64,000 nucleotides of DNA, taken from contig CP044131.1 of the NCBI GenBank assembly GCA_008727115.1, positions 558,001 through 622,000 on the forward strand, written 5' to 3'. Positions 16,649 to 26,925 of the stretch are shown piece after piece. Positions within the stretch are counted from its first letter, which is position 1, and each line of letters opens with the position of its first letter. This stretch comes from Comamonas testosteroni. Its GTDB lineage: Bacteria; Pseudomonadota; Gammaproteobacteria; Burkholderiales; Burkholderiaceae_C. The translations under genes were made by a program, and so were the position numbers. Under the pieces are notes generated by a model. That model did not search any database. It worked only from the letters and a program-made list of their open reading frames with translations, and was not told the DNA's origin.

Positions 16649-17653
16649 TCAAGTCAGCTGCATGGCCTGTGCCGTGATTTCCAGGCTGCGCAGGCGCAGG
16701 TCGGCGTCATAGACATCGCTGACGATCATGAACTCGTCGGCCTGTGTTTCATCGGCCAGTTTTTGCAGACTCTGGCGCACGGTTTGAATGCCACCGATGG
16801 CGCCTACAGCCAGGAAGTCGGCAATGGCAGCCTGGGCGCGCGCATCCAGCTGCTCCCAGAAGTTTTCCACAGGTGGCATCAGGCGGCTGCGGTTGCCGGT
16901 GAGGATGCCAAGAACACGCTGGTAGGTGCTGCTGGCCAGGTACTGTGCTTCTTCGTCCGTAGGCGCGGCAATGACGGGCACACCCACGATGGCATAAGGC
17001 TTGGCCAGCGCAGCGCTGGGCTTGAACATCTGGCGGTAGATCGCCAAAGCCTGGTGCAGCATGCGCGGCGCAAAGTGCGAGGCAAAGGCATAGGGCAGGC
17101 CCAGATGGGCGGCCAGCTGGGCCGAGAACAGGCTGGAGCCCAGCAGCCAGATCGGGACGTTGGTGCCTGCGCCGGGCATGGCGATGATGCGTGCGCCGTC
17201 CTGCTCGTCGCCCAGCAGGCGCTGCAGCTCCTGCACGTCGCGGGGAAAGTCCTCTTCGGTCTCGACACGGTCACGGCGCAGGGCGCGCATGGTGGGGCCG
17301 TCGGTGCCGGGCGCGCGACCCAGGCCCAGGTCGATGCGGCCAGGGTACAGCTCGGCCAGCGTGCCAAAGGCTTCTGCCACGACCAGTGGTGCATGGTTGG
17401 GCAGCATGATGCCGCCAGAGCCCACGCGAATCTTCTGCGTCGCGCCAGCGATATGACCGATCAGCACCGCCGTGGCCGAGCTGGCGATGCCGGGCATGTT
17501 GTGATGCTCGGCCAGCCAGTAGCGGGTAAAGCCCAGCTTTTCCGCCTGCTGGGCGGTGCGCACGGCAACCTGCAGGGCATGGGCGACGGTATTGCCTTCG
17601 CGCACGGCCACCAGGTCGAGCATGGACAGCTTGACGTTGTTCAGAGGTTTCAT
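16649..17653 (-). CDS. LLM-class flavin-dependent oxidoreductase (luciferase-like)
   Basis: 334 residues from [20 protein letters not shown]; the frame extends 51 codons upstream, but that part has no family resemblance. Motifs are [41 protein letters not shown] and [23 protein letters not shown], as in the MsnO8/YhbW subgroup of bacterial luciferase-like monooxygenases. It uses FMN or F420-type flavin (family knowledge). Physiological substrate unknown. Confidence 0.93.
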   Translation of the reverse strand: MKPLNNVKLSMLDLVAVREGNTVAHALQVAVRTAQQAEKLGFTRYWLAEHHNMPGIASSATAVLIGHIAGATQKIRVGSGGIMLPNHAPLVVAEAFGTLAELYPGRIDLGLGRAPGTDGPTMRALRRDRVETEEDFPRDVQELQRLLGDEQDGARIIAMPGAGTNVPIWLLGSSLFSAQLAAHLGLPYAFASHFAPRMLHQALAIYRQMFKPSAALAKPYAIVGVPVIAAPTDEEAQYLASSTYQRVLGILTGNRSRLMPPVENFWEQLDARAQAAIADFLAVGAIGGIQTVRQSLQKLADETQADEFMIVSDVYDADLRLRSLEITAQAMQLT

Positions 17654-17667
17654 GACAGACTCAATGC

Positions 17668-17709
17668 TTTTAAAAAGATAGCTTCTGGGGCTTGATTGGT
17701 CAGCGCTTG
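17668..17709. repeat. Dispersed repeat, degenerate copy
   Basis: TTTTAAAAAGATAGCTTCT, a loop, then TCAGCGCTTGAG: half of the family pattern at 7804. It sits between two minus-strand genes and overlaps the end of the downstream reading frame. Confidence 0.4.
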
Positions 17710-17984
17710 AGGCCAATTTGTCTTCCGAAGAAGATACCCACCAACATGCCCCAGACCAACAGTACACCTGCGATGGCGTAGTAGGCGCTGCCGGCTTGCA
17801 TGGCAAAGACGGAGCCCAGCAAGGCGACGAGTGCTGCCACGCGAATCACGCGGCGCAGCTGGTCAACAGGCAGGCGCTGGCGGATGCTCAGCAGAATGCC
17901 GAAACTGATCAGAGCCAGAGCAATCAGCAGCAGAAAAAGATCGCCGCCGTAGGGCTGGGCGAAAGAGCGAAGGTTTTCAAGCAT
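17700..17984 (-). CDS. Small three-helix membrane protein
   Basis: 94 residues with three hydrophobic segments ([56 protein letters not shown]) separated by a basic loop [14 protein letters not shown]. No domain name can be given. It is upstream of the luciferase-like gene on the same strand, 46 bp away. Confidence 0.7.
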   Translation of the reverse strand: MLENLRSFAQPYGGDLFLLLIALALISFGILLSIRQRLPVDQLRRVIRVAALVALLGSVFAMQAGSAYYAIAGVLLVWGMLVGIFFGRQIGLKR

Positions 17985-18237
17985 GGATTCATTGTGACAA
18001 AGCCCAAAAGGCTTTGCCCTTCAGGGCCATGACACTGGCTTGTGTACTGTGGGAGCAGGAAAACAACCACCAGCTTGAGCAAAAGTGGGGCCATGAAGAG
18101 GCAAGCCTGCGCCTGGCAGAACTGCTCAGAAAAGCCGCAGGCGCTGGAGAGGTCGATAAAAGTTTGCACAGCCGCGGAAGTGTGGGTAAATGTGTGCGGT
18201 CTCGCGATAACCCGTCATACCTCGGAAGGAGGGGGCA

Positions 18238-19449
18238 ATGGCTGATGCTCATCTTTCATCCCGGCTGCAGGAGCAAGTGCCTGGCTTGATTGCTTCCATT
18301 TATGAGGCCTCTCTGGACTCTCAAAGATGGAGCGGTTTTCTGGAGCAATTGGGTGCGGCCTTGCAGTCCCCGGCCCAGGTCATCTGGGCCAATGACTTTG
18401 CGCAGCGCACGGTGGACCTGGACGGAGGCTTTGGCAGCTTTTCGAGCAGCCGAGGCTTTGCAGATGCAGAACTGCAAAGCTTTGCCGAGTACTACTGCCA
18501 GCGCAATGTCTGGCTCCAAGATCCCGGCCTGCACAAAGCGGGGACGGTGGTGAATTCATCGGCATTGTTCGCCGACCATCAACTGCCTTCTACAGAGTGG
18601 TACGGGGACTGGCTGCAGCCGCAGGATTTGTTCTACTCCTGCGCCGCCGTGGTAGATCACCAGCATGAGCGCTCATTCAATGTGACCTTGCTGAGATCCC
18701 AGAGGGCTGGGGCATACAGTGCGCAGGAGCTGGGGCTGGTGCAGCAGCTGATGCCGCATTTGCAGACAGCGTTTGCCATTCATCGACGCCTGTACAAAAC
18801 CCAGGCCTTGCTCAACGCCTCGCTGGCGGCGCTGGAGGGCTTGCCTATGGGCGTGATCTTGCTGGATGAGCAGGCATGCGTGCTTTACAGCAACCAGCGA
18901 GCGCAGTCGCTGATGCAAAGCAGTCAGCTGCTGTGCGAAAGCAGTGGCAATCGAGTGCGAGCGCCCAACTCCGACGATGACCGGTGGCTGCAAAAGGCAT
19001 TGCGAGAGTGCGTGGCGACAGGAGTGGGCTTGGCCCAGCACGAGGGGCGAGCCAGCCGTTTCAAAGGATTGACAGGGCAGCAACTGCAGGTCTTGGCAGC
19101 GCCGTTGCCGATGCGGTCATCGCCTTACGGAGAAGGCTGCGCCGCCATGCTGTTGATCAGTGATCCGCAGCAGGAGACTCCCAGCCTGCATGAGGTGTTC
19201 AGAGGCCTTTATCGCTTGACGCTGGCCGAATCCCTGCTGGCCCAGGCTATGGTCAATGGTTTGAGCCTGCAGGAGTTTGCCGATCGGCAGGGCCTTTCCA
19301 TCCACACGGCACGCACTCAGTTCAAGTCCGCGGCTCTCAAGGTTGGGGTCAATCGGCAGGCCGATTTCGTGCGCGTTCTGCTGACTGGCCCGGCCATGCT
19401 GCTCTGGCGGGAGCGGGCGGCGCAGCACAGCCATCTCAGTCGCGCGTGA
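18238..19449 (+). CDS. LuxR-type helix-turn-helix transcriptional regulator
   Basis: 403 residues with a strong ribosome site (GGAAGGAGGGGGCA) before the ATG. The C-terminal HTH is [25 protein letters not shown]...[26 protein letters not shown] (about 325-385), a LuxR/GerE fold. The N-terminal 300 residues look like a sensory region of the PAS/GAF type ([22 protein letters not shown] is PAS-like). Its end overlaps the end of gspE on the opposite strand by 14 bp. It could regulate the secretion genes, but nothing in the sequence proves it. Confidence 0.85.
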   Translation: MADAHLSSRLQEQVPGLIASIYEASLDSQRWSGFLEQLGAALQSPAQVIWANDFAQRTVDLDGGFGSFSSSRGFADAELQSFAEYYCQRNVWLQDPGLHKAGTVVNSSALFADHQLPSTEWYGDWLQPQDLFYSCAAVVDHQHERSFNVTLLRSQRAGAYSAQELGLVQQLMPHLQTAFAIHRRLYKTQALLNASLAALEGLPMGVILLDEQACVLYSNQRAQSLMQSSQLLCESSGNRVRAPNSDDDRWLQKALRECVATGVGLAQHEGRASRFKGLTGQQLQVLAAPLPMRSSPYGEGCAAMLLISDPQQETPSLHEVFRGLYRLTLAESLLAQAMVNGLSLQEFADRQGLSIHTARTQFKSAALKVGVNRQADFVRVLLTGPAMLLWRERAAQHSHLSRA

Positions 19450-20797
19450 CGCGCAGCACTTCAGCGGCGGTGGTAATGCCTTCTCGCACCAGACGGTCGC
19501 CGTCTTCGCGCATCAGCTGCATGCCGCTGGCCTGTGCGGTTGCGCGAATTTCGGCTTCGCTGGCACCGCGGTGAATCTGGGCGCGGATGGTGTCGTCCAC
19601 CACCAGCATTTCAAAAATACCGGTGCGGCCCTTGTAACCACTGGGCTCATTGCTATCAACCTTGCGAACAAGACGCTGGGCCAGCACGCCCAGCAGCGAT
19701 GAGGACAGAAGAAAAGGCTCCACGCCCATGTCGATCAGGCGGGTGACCGCGCTGGGCGCGTCATTGGTGTGCAGCGTGGCCAGCACCAGGTGGCCGGTGA
19801 GCGAGGCCTGAATGGCGATCTGTGCGGTTTCGAAGTCGCGGATTTCGCCAATCATGATCACGTCCGGGTCCTGACGCAGCAGGGCGCGCAGAGCCTTGGC
19901 AAAGCTCAGGTCAATCTTGGCATTGACCTGGGTCTGGCCCACGCCGGCCAGCTCATATTCGATGGGGTCTTCCACCGTCATGATGTTGTTGTGCTGGGCA
20001 TCCATGCGCTGCAGCGCCGCATAAAGCGTGGTGGTCTTGCCCGATCCCGTGGGGCCGGTGACCAGCACGATGCCGTGCGGCTGGGCTGTCAGGTGCGTAA
20101 AGCGCTCCAGTGTCTTGCCGCCCATGCCCACGGCTTCGAGGCTGAGCTTGCTTTCGCTCTTGTCCAGCAGACGCAGCACGGCACGCTCGCCGTGGGCGCT
20201 GGGCAGGGTGGAGACACGCACGTCGATGGCGCGCGTGCCCAGGCGCAGGCTGATGCGACCATCCTGCGGCAGGCGCTTTTCGGCGATGTCCAGGTCAGCC
20301 ATGATCTTCAGGCGACTGATCAATGCCGCGTGCAGCGCGCGGTTGGGCTGGACGACTTCACGCAGATCGCCGTCCACGCGAAAGCGCACGCTGGAATGGC
20401 GTTCGTAAGGCTCGATGTGGATGTCCGATGCCCCGTCGCGCGCGGCCTGCGTGAGCAGGGCATTGAGCATGCGGATGATGGGCGCATCGTCGGCGGTCTC
20501 CAGCAGGTCTTCCACGGCGGGCAGGTCCTGCATCATGCGGGTCAGGTCGGCGTCGGATTCGACTTCGCTGACCACCATGGCGGCGCTGGAGTCGCTTTGC
20601 GCATAGGCGGCGCTGATGCGATGGGCCAGCGCTGCACTGTCCAGCAGCTGCCAGTGCTGCACGGCGTGCTTGCGCTGCACCTCGGAGATGGCCGACCAGT
20701 CAGGCTGAGGGCCGTGCCAGAGCACGGGCTCATTGCCATCGTCCTCGATCAGCAACTGGCTGGCACGGGCAAAGGCATAGGGCAGGGGGTAGCGCAT
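19436..20797 (-). CDS. gspE: Type II secretion ATPase GspE
   Basis: 453 residues. N1E-type region first, then the conserved secretion ATPase: [21 protein letters not shown], Walker [16 protein letters not shown], Asp box [18 protein letters not shown], Walker [20 protein letters not shown], His box [15 protein letters not shown]. The C-terminal four-cysteine zinc module of many GspE proteins is missing; the segment reads [19 protein letters not shown]. It energises pseudopilus assembly on the cytoplasmic face. It follows gspD by 15 bp. Confidence 0.95.
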   Translation of the reverse strand: MRYPLPYAFARASQLLIEDDGNEPVLWHGPQPDWSAISEVQRKHAVQHWQLLDSAALAHRISAAYAQSDSSAAMVVSEVESDADLTRMMQDLPAVEDLLETADDAPIIRMLNALLTQAARDGASDIHIEPYERHSSVRFRVDGDLREVVQPNRALHAALISRLKIMADLDIAEKRLPQDGRISLRLGTRAIDVRVSTLPSAHGERAVLRLLDKSESKLSLEAVGMGGKTLERFTHLTAQPHGIVLVTGPTGSGKTTTLYAALQRMDAQHNNIMTVEDPIEYELAGVGQTQVNAKIDLSFAKALRALLRQDPDVIMIGEIRDFETAQIAIQASLTGHLVLATLHTNDAPSAVTRLIDMGVEPFLLSSSLLGVLAQRLVRKVDSNEPSGYKGRTGIFEMLVVDDTIRAQIHRGASEAEIRATAQASGMQLMREDGDRLVREGITTAAEVLRVTRD

Positions 20798-20812
20798 GCG
20801 AAGCCTTTTTGC

Positions 20813-23203
20813 TTACAGAGTGCCGGGCTGCACGGGCGCAGCAGGCGCAGCAGGCGTTGTGGGGGGCAGGGTGACGGGGCGGCCGTCTACGGTGGGCTGG
20901 CCGGGGCGGGTGAAGTCCACCAGCTCGGGCTTGGCACCGGGAACGATCACGACATCGGGCTGTGCCATGGAGGCGTTACCGCCAAGTACGGGCAGCACCG
21001 GGGCTGCGCTGACATTGCGCATCAGCAGATTGGGGTCTGGCTGGGCCTTTTGCTGTATGCCGCGAATCGCCTCGTAGCGGTCTTGAGAGAACTGGTTGGT
21101 AGAGCTGGCATCGCGCAGCACGGTGGGGCGCAGAAACACCATCAGATTGGTCTTCTTGCGGGTGCGCGCAGTGTTGCGAAACAGATTGCCCACGATGGGA
21201 ATATCGCCCAGCAAAGGAACTCGTTCTTGCTGCTGTGCGTACTCGTCGGCGATCAGCCCGCCCAGCACCACGATGGCACCATCTTCTACCAGCACATTCG
21301 ACTCGATGGAGCGCTTGGTCGTCGTGGGGCCGGAGTTGGCGTTGGCCGCAGAGGAGGTGGCCTTGACGGCCGAACTCTCTTGATAGACGGCCATCTTGAT
21401 GGTGCCGTTTTCGTTGATCTGGGGGCGAATCTTGAGCAGGGTGCCCACGTCCTTGCGCTCATAGGTCGTGAACGGGTTGACGGTGCCGCCGGAGCTGCCG
21501 GTGTTGGTGTAGGAGCCTGTGGGGAAGGGCACGTTTTCGCCCACCATGATGCTGGCTTCTTCGTTGTCCAGCGTCATGAGGTTGGGGGTGGAGAGAACGT
21601 TGGTATCGCCATCGCCCTGCATCAGGTTGACCAGGGCTCCGAGGCTGGTGTTGCCGTTGACCGTCTGGGTAAAGCCCAGGTTGGTGCCCTTGAGGCCGCC
21701 GATGGCCGCCGCATTGTCGCTGGAGACTGATCCGTTGTTGACGAGGTCGCCGACCGCCCCGGCCACACCGAAGATATTGGTGATGCCGTTGATGGAGCTG
21801 CCGCTGCCCAGCACACCCAGCACCTTGCCGTTGTTGCGGATGATGGAGCTCCACTGCACGCCCAGCTGGGCCGCCTTGTCGGCAGAGACTTCAACGATCA
21901 GTGCCTCGATCAGAACCTGGGCACGGCGGCTGTCGAGCTTGTCGATGACGCCGCGCAGCTGGCGGTACATGGGGCCGGGAGCCGTGATGATGAGCGAATT
22001 GGTGGACGGGTCGGCCTGAATCATGCCGCCCGTGGACGGCTGCTGGGCGGTGCCAAAGCGTGAGCTGGGGCCGGCATTGCCGCCGCCCAGGCCCACGGTG
22101 GCGCTGCCGTCCGTGCCACGCGAAATGGTGGGCTGGGCCATGGCTGCATTGCTGCCTGTGGAGCCGGAGGCAGCGCCGCCCATGCCGGCCTGACTGCCCA
22201 GGGCCGAGCTGGCGCTGGTCTGGGCGCTGATGGCGGCGCGCAGCGTGGCTGCCAGCGATACGGCATCGGCGTTCTTCAGGTACACCACATGGATGTTGCC
22301 GTCGTCGCCCTGGCCCGTCATGGCGGGCTGATCCAGGCGTGCGATCAGCGAGCGGATCTGCGCCAGCTTGGCAGGGTTGGCGGCGCGAATCAGCACCGAG
22401 TTGCTGCGGGGCTCGGCGAGGATGGAGGTGCGAAAGCTGGTGTCGGCCTGCCCGGTGGCGGCATTGGCGGTGGCCACGGTGCCACCGGCCGGCATGGAGC
22501 CGCCTTCCATCAGGCGGCTGACCAGGGCCACCATGTCGCCGGCCACGGCATGGCGCAGGGCAATCACCTCCACATCGGTGGCGTTGGAGACATCGGTGCT
22601 GGCGATGATGCGGGAAATGCGCTGCAGGTTGTCCGCGTAGTCGGTAATGACCAGCGAGTTGTTGCCCGGGTTGACGTTGATGGTGTTGTTGGGGCTGATC
22701 AGCGGACGCAGCACGGGCACCAGGTTGGCGGCATTTTCGTAGTTGAGCTTGAAGATCTGCGTGACGATGCCGCCGCCGCTGCGGCCGCCGTGGCCCACTG
22801 CCACTTCGCTGGTCTGCAGTTTGGCGTCGGCCTCGGGAATGACCTTGAACAGACCGGCCGACTCCACCACCGTAAAGCCCTGCATGCGCAGCGCCGCCAG
22901 GTATTGCTGGTAGGCGGTTGCCGGGGAGACGGCCTTGTCGGTCAGCAGCGTGATCTGGCCTTTGACGCGCGGGTCCACCACTACGTTGCGGTTGGTGATG
23001 GCGGCCATGGCGCGTGAGACGGCCTCGATGTCGGCATTGGTGAAGTTCAGCGTGACGGGCTCACCAGGTCTCAAACTAGGAGTGGTGTTCGCAGGTACAG
23101 ACTGCGTTTGCGCATGAATCGGTGCTGAAATGCAGACGGCAAGCGCGGCAACAGCTATTGAATTCAGAGTGTTGTGCCAGGCGGTGCGTGAATGCTGAGT
23201 CAT
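20813..23203 (-). CDS. gspD: Type II secretion outer-membrane secretin GspD
   Basis: 796 residues. A signal peptide ending ...AVCISAPIHAQ is followed by N0 (LNFTNADIEAVSRAMAAIT), N1-N3 domains with a Gly/Ala/Ser-rich insert in N3 (about 335-380), and a secretin domain ending in the conserved VPLLGDIPIVGNLFRNTARTR. It forms the outer-membrane channel. No lipobox for a pilotin-independent form is seen. It is preceded by gspN with a 3-bp gap. Confidence 0.96.
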   Translation of the reverse strand: MTQHSRTAWHNTLNSIAVAALAVCISAPIHAQTQSVPANTTPSLRPGEPVTLNFTNADIEAVSRAMAAITNRNVVVDPRVKGQITLLTDKAVSPATAYQQYLAALRMQGFTVVESAGLFKVIPEADAKLQTSEVAVGHGGRSGGGIVTQIFKLNYENAANLVPVLRPLISPNNTINVNPGNNSLVITDYADNLQRISRIIASTDVSNATDVEVIALRHAVAGDMVALVSRLMEGGSMPAGGTVATANAATGQADTSFRTSILAEPRSNSVLIRAANPAKLAQIRSLIARLDQPAMTGQGDDGNIHVVYLKNADAVSLAATLRAAISAQTSASSALGSQAGMGGAASGSTGSNAAMAQPTISRGTDGSATVGLGGGNAGPSSRFGTAQQPSTGGMIQADPSTNSLIITAPGPMYRQLRGVIDKLDSRRAQVLIEALIVEVSADKAAQLGVQWSSIIRNNGKVLGVLGSGSSINGITNIFGVAGAVGDLVNNGSVSSDNAAAIGGLKGTNLGFTQTVNGNTSLGALVNLMQGDGDTNVLSTPNLMTLDNEEASIMVGENVPFPTGSYTNTGSSGGTVNPFTTYERKDVGTLLKIRPQINENGTIKMAVYQESSAVKATSSAANANSGPTTTKRSIESNVLVEDGAIVVLGGLIADEYAQQQERVPLLGDIPIVGNLFRNTARTRKKTNLMVFLRPTVLRDASSTNQFSQDRYEAIRGIQQKAQPDPNLLMRNVSAAPVLPVLGGNASMAQPDVVIVPGAKPELVDFTRPGQPTVDGRPVTLPPTTPAAPAAPVQPGTL

Positions 23204-23206
23204 GGT

Positions 23207-24046
23207 TCAACCAAAAGTGATGATGGAGCGCGCCCCTTGGCGTCGTCCCAGGATATTGAGCAAGTTCGACAGCGCAGCTTCGCGCTCCGGGCTGGCAGAG
23301 GCCTCGCCCTGGAAGCGCAGGCGCGATCCCACCCACTGGCCCTGGCCGCTGAGCTGCAGGTCGCCGTTGAGGGTGGAGAGAGTGAGCTGGGCGTTGTCAC
23401 CGCCTTGAATATCCAGCCGGTAGCTGCCCAGCGGCTTGAGCGGAGACAGGCGCGAAGACACGGACAGGGCCTCCAGCCGGGTCAGGCCTTGACTGCTGGC
23501 GCGGCCCGCGCGGTATTGCAATGACAGGCCGACGGTGGACAGGCGCAACTGACCTTGCAGTGCCACGGTGTTCCATGGCGTGCCCAGGCCGGCCAGCAAA
23601 TCGGCCGGCAGCTGCAGGGCGGCATCGCTCATGTGCAGTGTCATGGCATTCCAGCCGGGAACCAGTCGGGCCAGCATGGGAGCCTGGGTGCAGCAATCGC
23701 TTTGCAGGGCCACACTGGCTCCGCGCAGGCCAGGGCGCAGCGTCCAGTTCAGGCGCGTGGGCAAACTGGTGTGATCGCGGCTGTCCTCGCCAGCTGTCAA
23801 GACCAGGCGGGCCGAGCCGTTCCAGATGGTTCCTCGCGCTTCTTGCAGCAACACCTGGCCGGCTGTGGCCGACTGCACGCCAGCGGCCAGCCAGCTTGCC
23901 GGCGCGAAGACGAGGGTGGTCAGCAGGCCGCCGAGCACGGCACCGCAGACCGCCCAGCTGTGGGGCGAGCGCAAAGTGCCGGCCAAGCGAGGAGGGCGGG
24001 AGGTTTTTTGGGAGGGGCTGGGGCGGCGCAGACGCATGGCAGCCAC
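23207..24046 (-). CDS. gspN: Type II secretion protein GspN
   Basis: 279 residues. A basic N-terminus is followed by one membrane anchor (HSWAVCGAVLGGLLTTLVFAPASWL) and a beta-rich periplasmic domain with QGQWVGSRLRFQGEASASPEREAALSNLLNILGRR at the C-terminus, typical of GspN. It abuts gspM without a gap. GspN is an accessory subunit present in only some type II systems. Confidence 0.88.
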   Translation of the reverse strand: MAAMRLRRPSPSQKTSRPPRLAGTLRSPHSWAVCGAVLGGLLTTLVFAPASWLAAGVQSATAGQVLLQEARGTIWNGSARLVLTAGEDSRDHTSLPTRLNWTLRPGLRGASVALQSDCCTQAPMLARLVPGWNAMTLHMSDAALQLPADLLAGLGTPWNTVALQGQLRLSTVGLSLQYRAGRASSQGLTRLEALSVSSRLSPLKPLGSYRLDIQGGDNAQLTLSTLNGDLQLSGQGQWVGSRLRFQGEASASPEREAALSNLLNILGRRQGARSIITFG

Positions 24047-24586
24047 TCAGTTGGGACCGCCCACGCTGCCGGGCATGTCCAGCAGCAGGCTGCCGCTCCA
24101 GCGGGTGATGGCGGCGTCGGCTGCATCACCAGCAATGCGGTTGAGCTTCATTTCGGCCACGGCCGCATGGCTGTTGTCGCGCACCTGGCTGAGCCAGCGG
24201 GCCAGGGCCGGGGCCGGGGCATTTGTCAGCGTGACCTGGGCGCGATCGCCCAGCCACTGTATTTGTGCAGTGCCGGCCAACTCTGTCTTGAGGGTTTGCT
24301 CCAGCAGCGTGCGGGCGTCGCCCAGCTTGCCCTGGGGCTGCTGGCGCAACTGCTCTGCCTGGGCTTGCAGTTGCAGCATGGTCTGCAGCTCTTGCTCGGC
24401 GGCTGCATGGCGTGCTGGTGCGGTACGCAGGCTGTGCAGGGCAGGAGCCAAGGCGATCCACCAGATCAGGGCGATCAGCAGCACGCTGGCGGCGATCAGC
24501 ACCAGGTTTTGCTCGCGTGCCGCCATGGCTGCCCAGCGCTGGCGCAGCGGGGCGAGGGCGTGGTTCAGGGCGTTGTGCGGTTTCAT
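24047..24586 (-). CDS. gspM: Type II secretion protein GspM
   Basis: 179 residues. A short cytoplasmic N-terminus with LRQRWAAMAAREQNLVL precedes one membrane helix (VLIAASVLLIALIWWIAL) and a ferredoxin-like periplasmic domain. Its start overlaps the gspL stop by ATGA. It forms the inner-membrane assembly with GspL. Confidence 0.9.
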   Translation of the reverse strand: MKPHNALNHALAPLRQRWAAMAAREQNLVLIAASVLLIALIWWIALAPALHSLRTAPARHAAAEQELQTMLQLQAQAEQLRQQPQGKLGDARTLLEQTLKTELAGTAQIQWLGDRAQVTLTNAPAPALARWLSQVRDNSHAAVAEMKLNRIAGDAADAAITRWSGSLLLDMPGSVGGPN

Positions 24587-25812
24587 GGCTGAGCCTTTGC
24601 GCTGAGCAGCAGCTCTGCGCCTTCTCGTTGCAGCAGATAGCCATCGGCCTGCAGGTTTTGCTGGGCATCCTCAAGCGCTTCGGCGCTCAGATCCAGCCCG
24701 GTAATGCGCAGCTGCTTGTCCTGGTATTGCAGGCTTTGGGCATTTTGTATGCCCTGAATGCCGGCGCTGGCGGCCAGCAGCGCCTCCAGGTCGCTGCTGG
24801 AAAGTGCACCGGAATGGCTGCGCAGCAGGTCCAGCTCGCGCTGCATTTGCACGGGCGCATCGATGATGACCGGCACATGGGGAAAGGTGGTCTGCAGCAC
24901 TTGCTTAGCTTGCTGCTGGCGCTGGGCAATGGCCCGGTTTTCTTTGAAGGCCCAGGCGTTGAGACCGATGAGCTGGGCCACGATGGCCAGACCGGCAGCC
25001 CAGCGTGCGGCCCGCCACTGAGGCGCTTTGGCAAAGCTTTGCCAGGCGTCCAGCAGGCGGCGCTTGGCACGGGTGCTGCCACCGAGATCCAGATCGAACT
25101 GGGCCAGATCGCCCGCGTAGCTTTGACTTTGCAGCAGCCGCTGGGCAGCGGTGAAAAGAGAGACCGGGCGCTGCAGCACTTCTGCAGCACGGCTCAGCTG
25201 CGGCTCGGCCTGTACGCCCAGCTCGGCAGGCAGAGCTGCCAGCAGTTGCTGCAGCAAACTGGCATCTGCATGCAAAGGAAGGGTCAGCAGCGTGCTTTGC
25301 GCTTCCAGGCCCGTGGCGCTGAGCTGTGGGTTGTGGCTGTCGCCCCAAAGCAGCAACTGGGGCTGGGCGCTGGGCCATTGTTCGGGCACCAGGCGGCTGG
25401 CGGGGCGGCCACTGCTCTCCAGAGCCAGAAGGTGGGATTGGAGCCAGGCCTTGTCGCAAGCGGCAACCCAGCAGATTTGGCCGCTGGAGGCTGCGGCATC
25501 CAGCGCCAGGTGCAGGGCAGCCGGGTCATCGAGCAGCTTCTCCTCCAGCAGCCCTTCCAGCACGGCACGCAGGCGCGGCTGCTGGCGACGACTTTGCACG
25601 TTCAGGCCCGGAGGCAGGGAGATGGCGTGCCAGGACAGCTGGCTGGAAGGAATGACGGCCGTGACCTGCACGGTACGCCCGGAAGCCGGCAGCAGGGACG
25701 CCGCAGTCTGGCCGCTGCGCTGTGCGCTTTGACCATCATCGCTGAGGACGTATAGGTATTCCGTCGCAGGGCTGGCGAACTCTGCGGACAGCTGTATTAG
25801 CAAGGTGCTCAT
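24583..25812 (-). CDS. gspL: Type II secretion protein GspL
   Basis: 409 residues. An actin-like cytoplasmic domain makes up the first half, with one membrane helix (about 265-285, AGLAIVAQLIGLNAWAF) and a periplasmic ferredoxin-like domain. It binds GspE in the cytoplasm and GspM in the membrane (family knowledge). It lies 45 bp after gspK and overlaps gspM. Confidence 0.92.
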   Translation of the reverse strand: MSTLLIQLSAEFASPATEYLYVLSDDGQSAQRSGQTAASLLPASGRTVQVTAVIPSSQLSWHAISLPPGLNVQSRRQQPRLRAVLEGLLEEKLLDDPAALHLALDAAASSGQICWVAACDKAWLQSHLLALESSGRPASRLVPEQWPSAQPQLLLWGDSHNPQLSATGLEAQSTLLTLPLHADASLLQQLLAALPAELGVQAEPQLSRAAEVLQRPVSLFTAAQRLLQSQSYAGDLAQFDLDLGGSTRAKRRLLDAWQSFAKAPQWRAARWAAGLAIVAQLIGLNAWAFKENRAIAQRQQQAKQVLQTTFPHVPVIIDAPVQMQRELDLLRSHSGALSSSDLEALLAASAGIQGIQNAQSLQYQDKQLRITGLDLSAEALEDAQQNLQADGYLLQREGAELLLSAKAQP

Positions 25813-25857
25813 GAGGGAAGAAGCCGCATTTTAGAGGGGCGGTATGACGGCAAGGTG

Positions 25858-26922
25858 TCAGCGTCCACCAACCAAGGGCATACCCCAATCGGCACGCTCC
25901 TGCCATACGGTATTGACGGTCATGTCCTTGCGCTCAATCAGTGAGCGCTGGCTCAGGACGTTATCGCCCAGCCGCAAACGTCCGAGCGCTTCGAAATAGT
26001 CGGTAGTGACAGAGTGGCGTCCCGACTTGAAGAGGCCGGATGCACCGATGGAAGACGCTGCTGCGTTCAGGGATTTGAAAGGTGAAGCGTTGCGTAATTG
26101 CACCAGCTGGTTGGCACGTGACCAGTCCAGGTCCTCGGTGGTGGCCCAGATGACTTCCGCACTGGCGGTGTTGAGGTTGACCGGCGTGCGTTGCGGCAGC
26201 AGGGTGACATAGGGCTCGATACGAGCGATCAGGCGGGCATCGATGCCCAGCCAGGTCAGTTGCCCCACGGTACGGGGCATCAGCGATGCGTTCTGTGCGC
26301 TGCCGCGGGACGCCTGCTGCATGGCCGTGGCAATCTGCATGGCGGAGCTGGAGGGCACGCCCAGCCGCTCGAAAAGGCGCATGACACTGCTCAAGTCCTC
26401 TTCGGAGATGGTTTTGTTCAGGCCGCTGAGCAAGTTGCGCAGGTTGAGGCGGGACTGCAAGTCCACGATCTCGCCCGAGAGAAAGGCATCTTGCACATCA
26501 GCCATGCCGTCATCGACCTGGCTGACATTGTTCGTGGCCGCCAGAAACGTGGACAGCCTCGACTCGCGCAGCGGAACGGCCCAGGGCTCGCCCAGGTGAT
26601 CGACAGGATTGCGGCGGTTGGCGCGTGAATCTTCCTGCAGCACCACGCGCGACCAGTCCAGTGCCCCCAGCAGCAGCCAGTTGGCTTGTACGCGATTGCG
26701 CTCGGCGGTCTCGATTTCCACATCGCGCCATTGCTGCCAGAGGGCGGCTGAAGCCAGGGTGGCCACCAGCACCACCGTCAGCATGGCGGCCAGCAGTGCT
26801 GCGCCGCGCTGGCGCTTGCCAGCAGCGCGCGAAGCACAAGCGAGGGACGCCAAGCAAGAGCCGCCTCGCGGCGAAGGCGTCGTCCCCCTTGGGGGAAGGA
26901 GCGAAGCGACACAGGGGGTCAT
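25858..26922 (-). CDS. gspK: Type II secretion minor pseudopilin GspK, leader encoded by a dispersed repeat
   Basis: 354 residues from the ATG at 26922, whose ATGA overlap with the gspJ stop supports that start. The prepilin site is RQRG|AALLAAMLTVVLVATLASAALW with Gly at about residue 40. The charged DVEIETAERNR segment and the alpha-domain insertion of GspK follow. The first 27 residues (MTPCVASLLPPRGTTPSPRG...) are translated from a GC-rich dispersed repeat at 26848-26925, giving an abnormally long leader. A non-ATG start (TTG) closer to the cleavage site cannot be excluded. It caps the pseudopilus tip with GspI and GspJ. Confidence 0.9.
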   Translation of the reverse strand: MTPCVASLLPPRGTTPSPRGGSCLASLACASRAAGKRQRGAALLAAMLTVVLVATLASAALWQQWRDVEIETAERNRVQANWLLLGALDWSRVVLQEDSRANRRNPVDHLGEPWAVPLRESRLSTFLAATNNVSQVDDGMADVQDAFLSGEIVDLQSRLNLRNLLSGLNKTISEEDLSSVMRLFERLGVPSSSAMQIATAMQQASRGSAQNASLMPRTVGQLTWLGIDARLIARIEPYVTLLPQRTPVNLNTASAEVIWATTEDLDWSRANQLVQLRNASPFKSLNAAASSIGASGLFKSGRHSVTTDYFEALGRLRLGDNVLSQRSLIERKDMTVNTVWQERADWGMPLVGGR

Positions 26923-26925
26923 GAT
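26848..26925 (-). repeat. GC-rich dispersed repeat inside the gspJ/gspK junction
   Basis: On the minus strand it contains CCCCCTGTGTCGCTTCGCTC, CTTCCCCCAAGGGGGACGAC and CGCCGCGAGGCGGC, each a small palindrome. It resembles the block at 5131-5217 (GTCGTCCCCCTT ... GGGGGAAGG). It supplies the end of gspJ, its stop codon and the first codons of gspK. Confidence 0.65.

Noticed and set aside
19769..21730. 653-codon frame opposite gspE/gspD
   Set aside because: Antisense shadow of two well-conserved secretion genes; spans both, which no real gene would.
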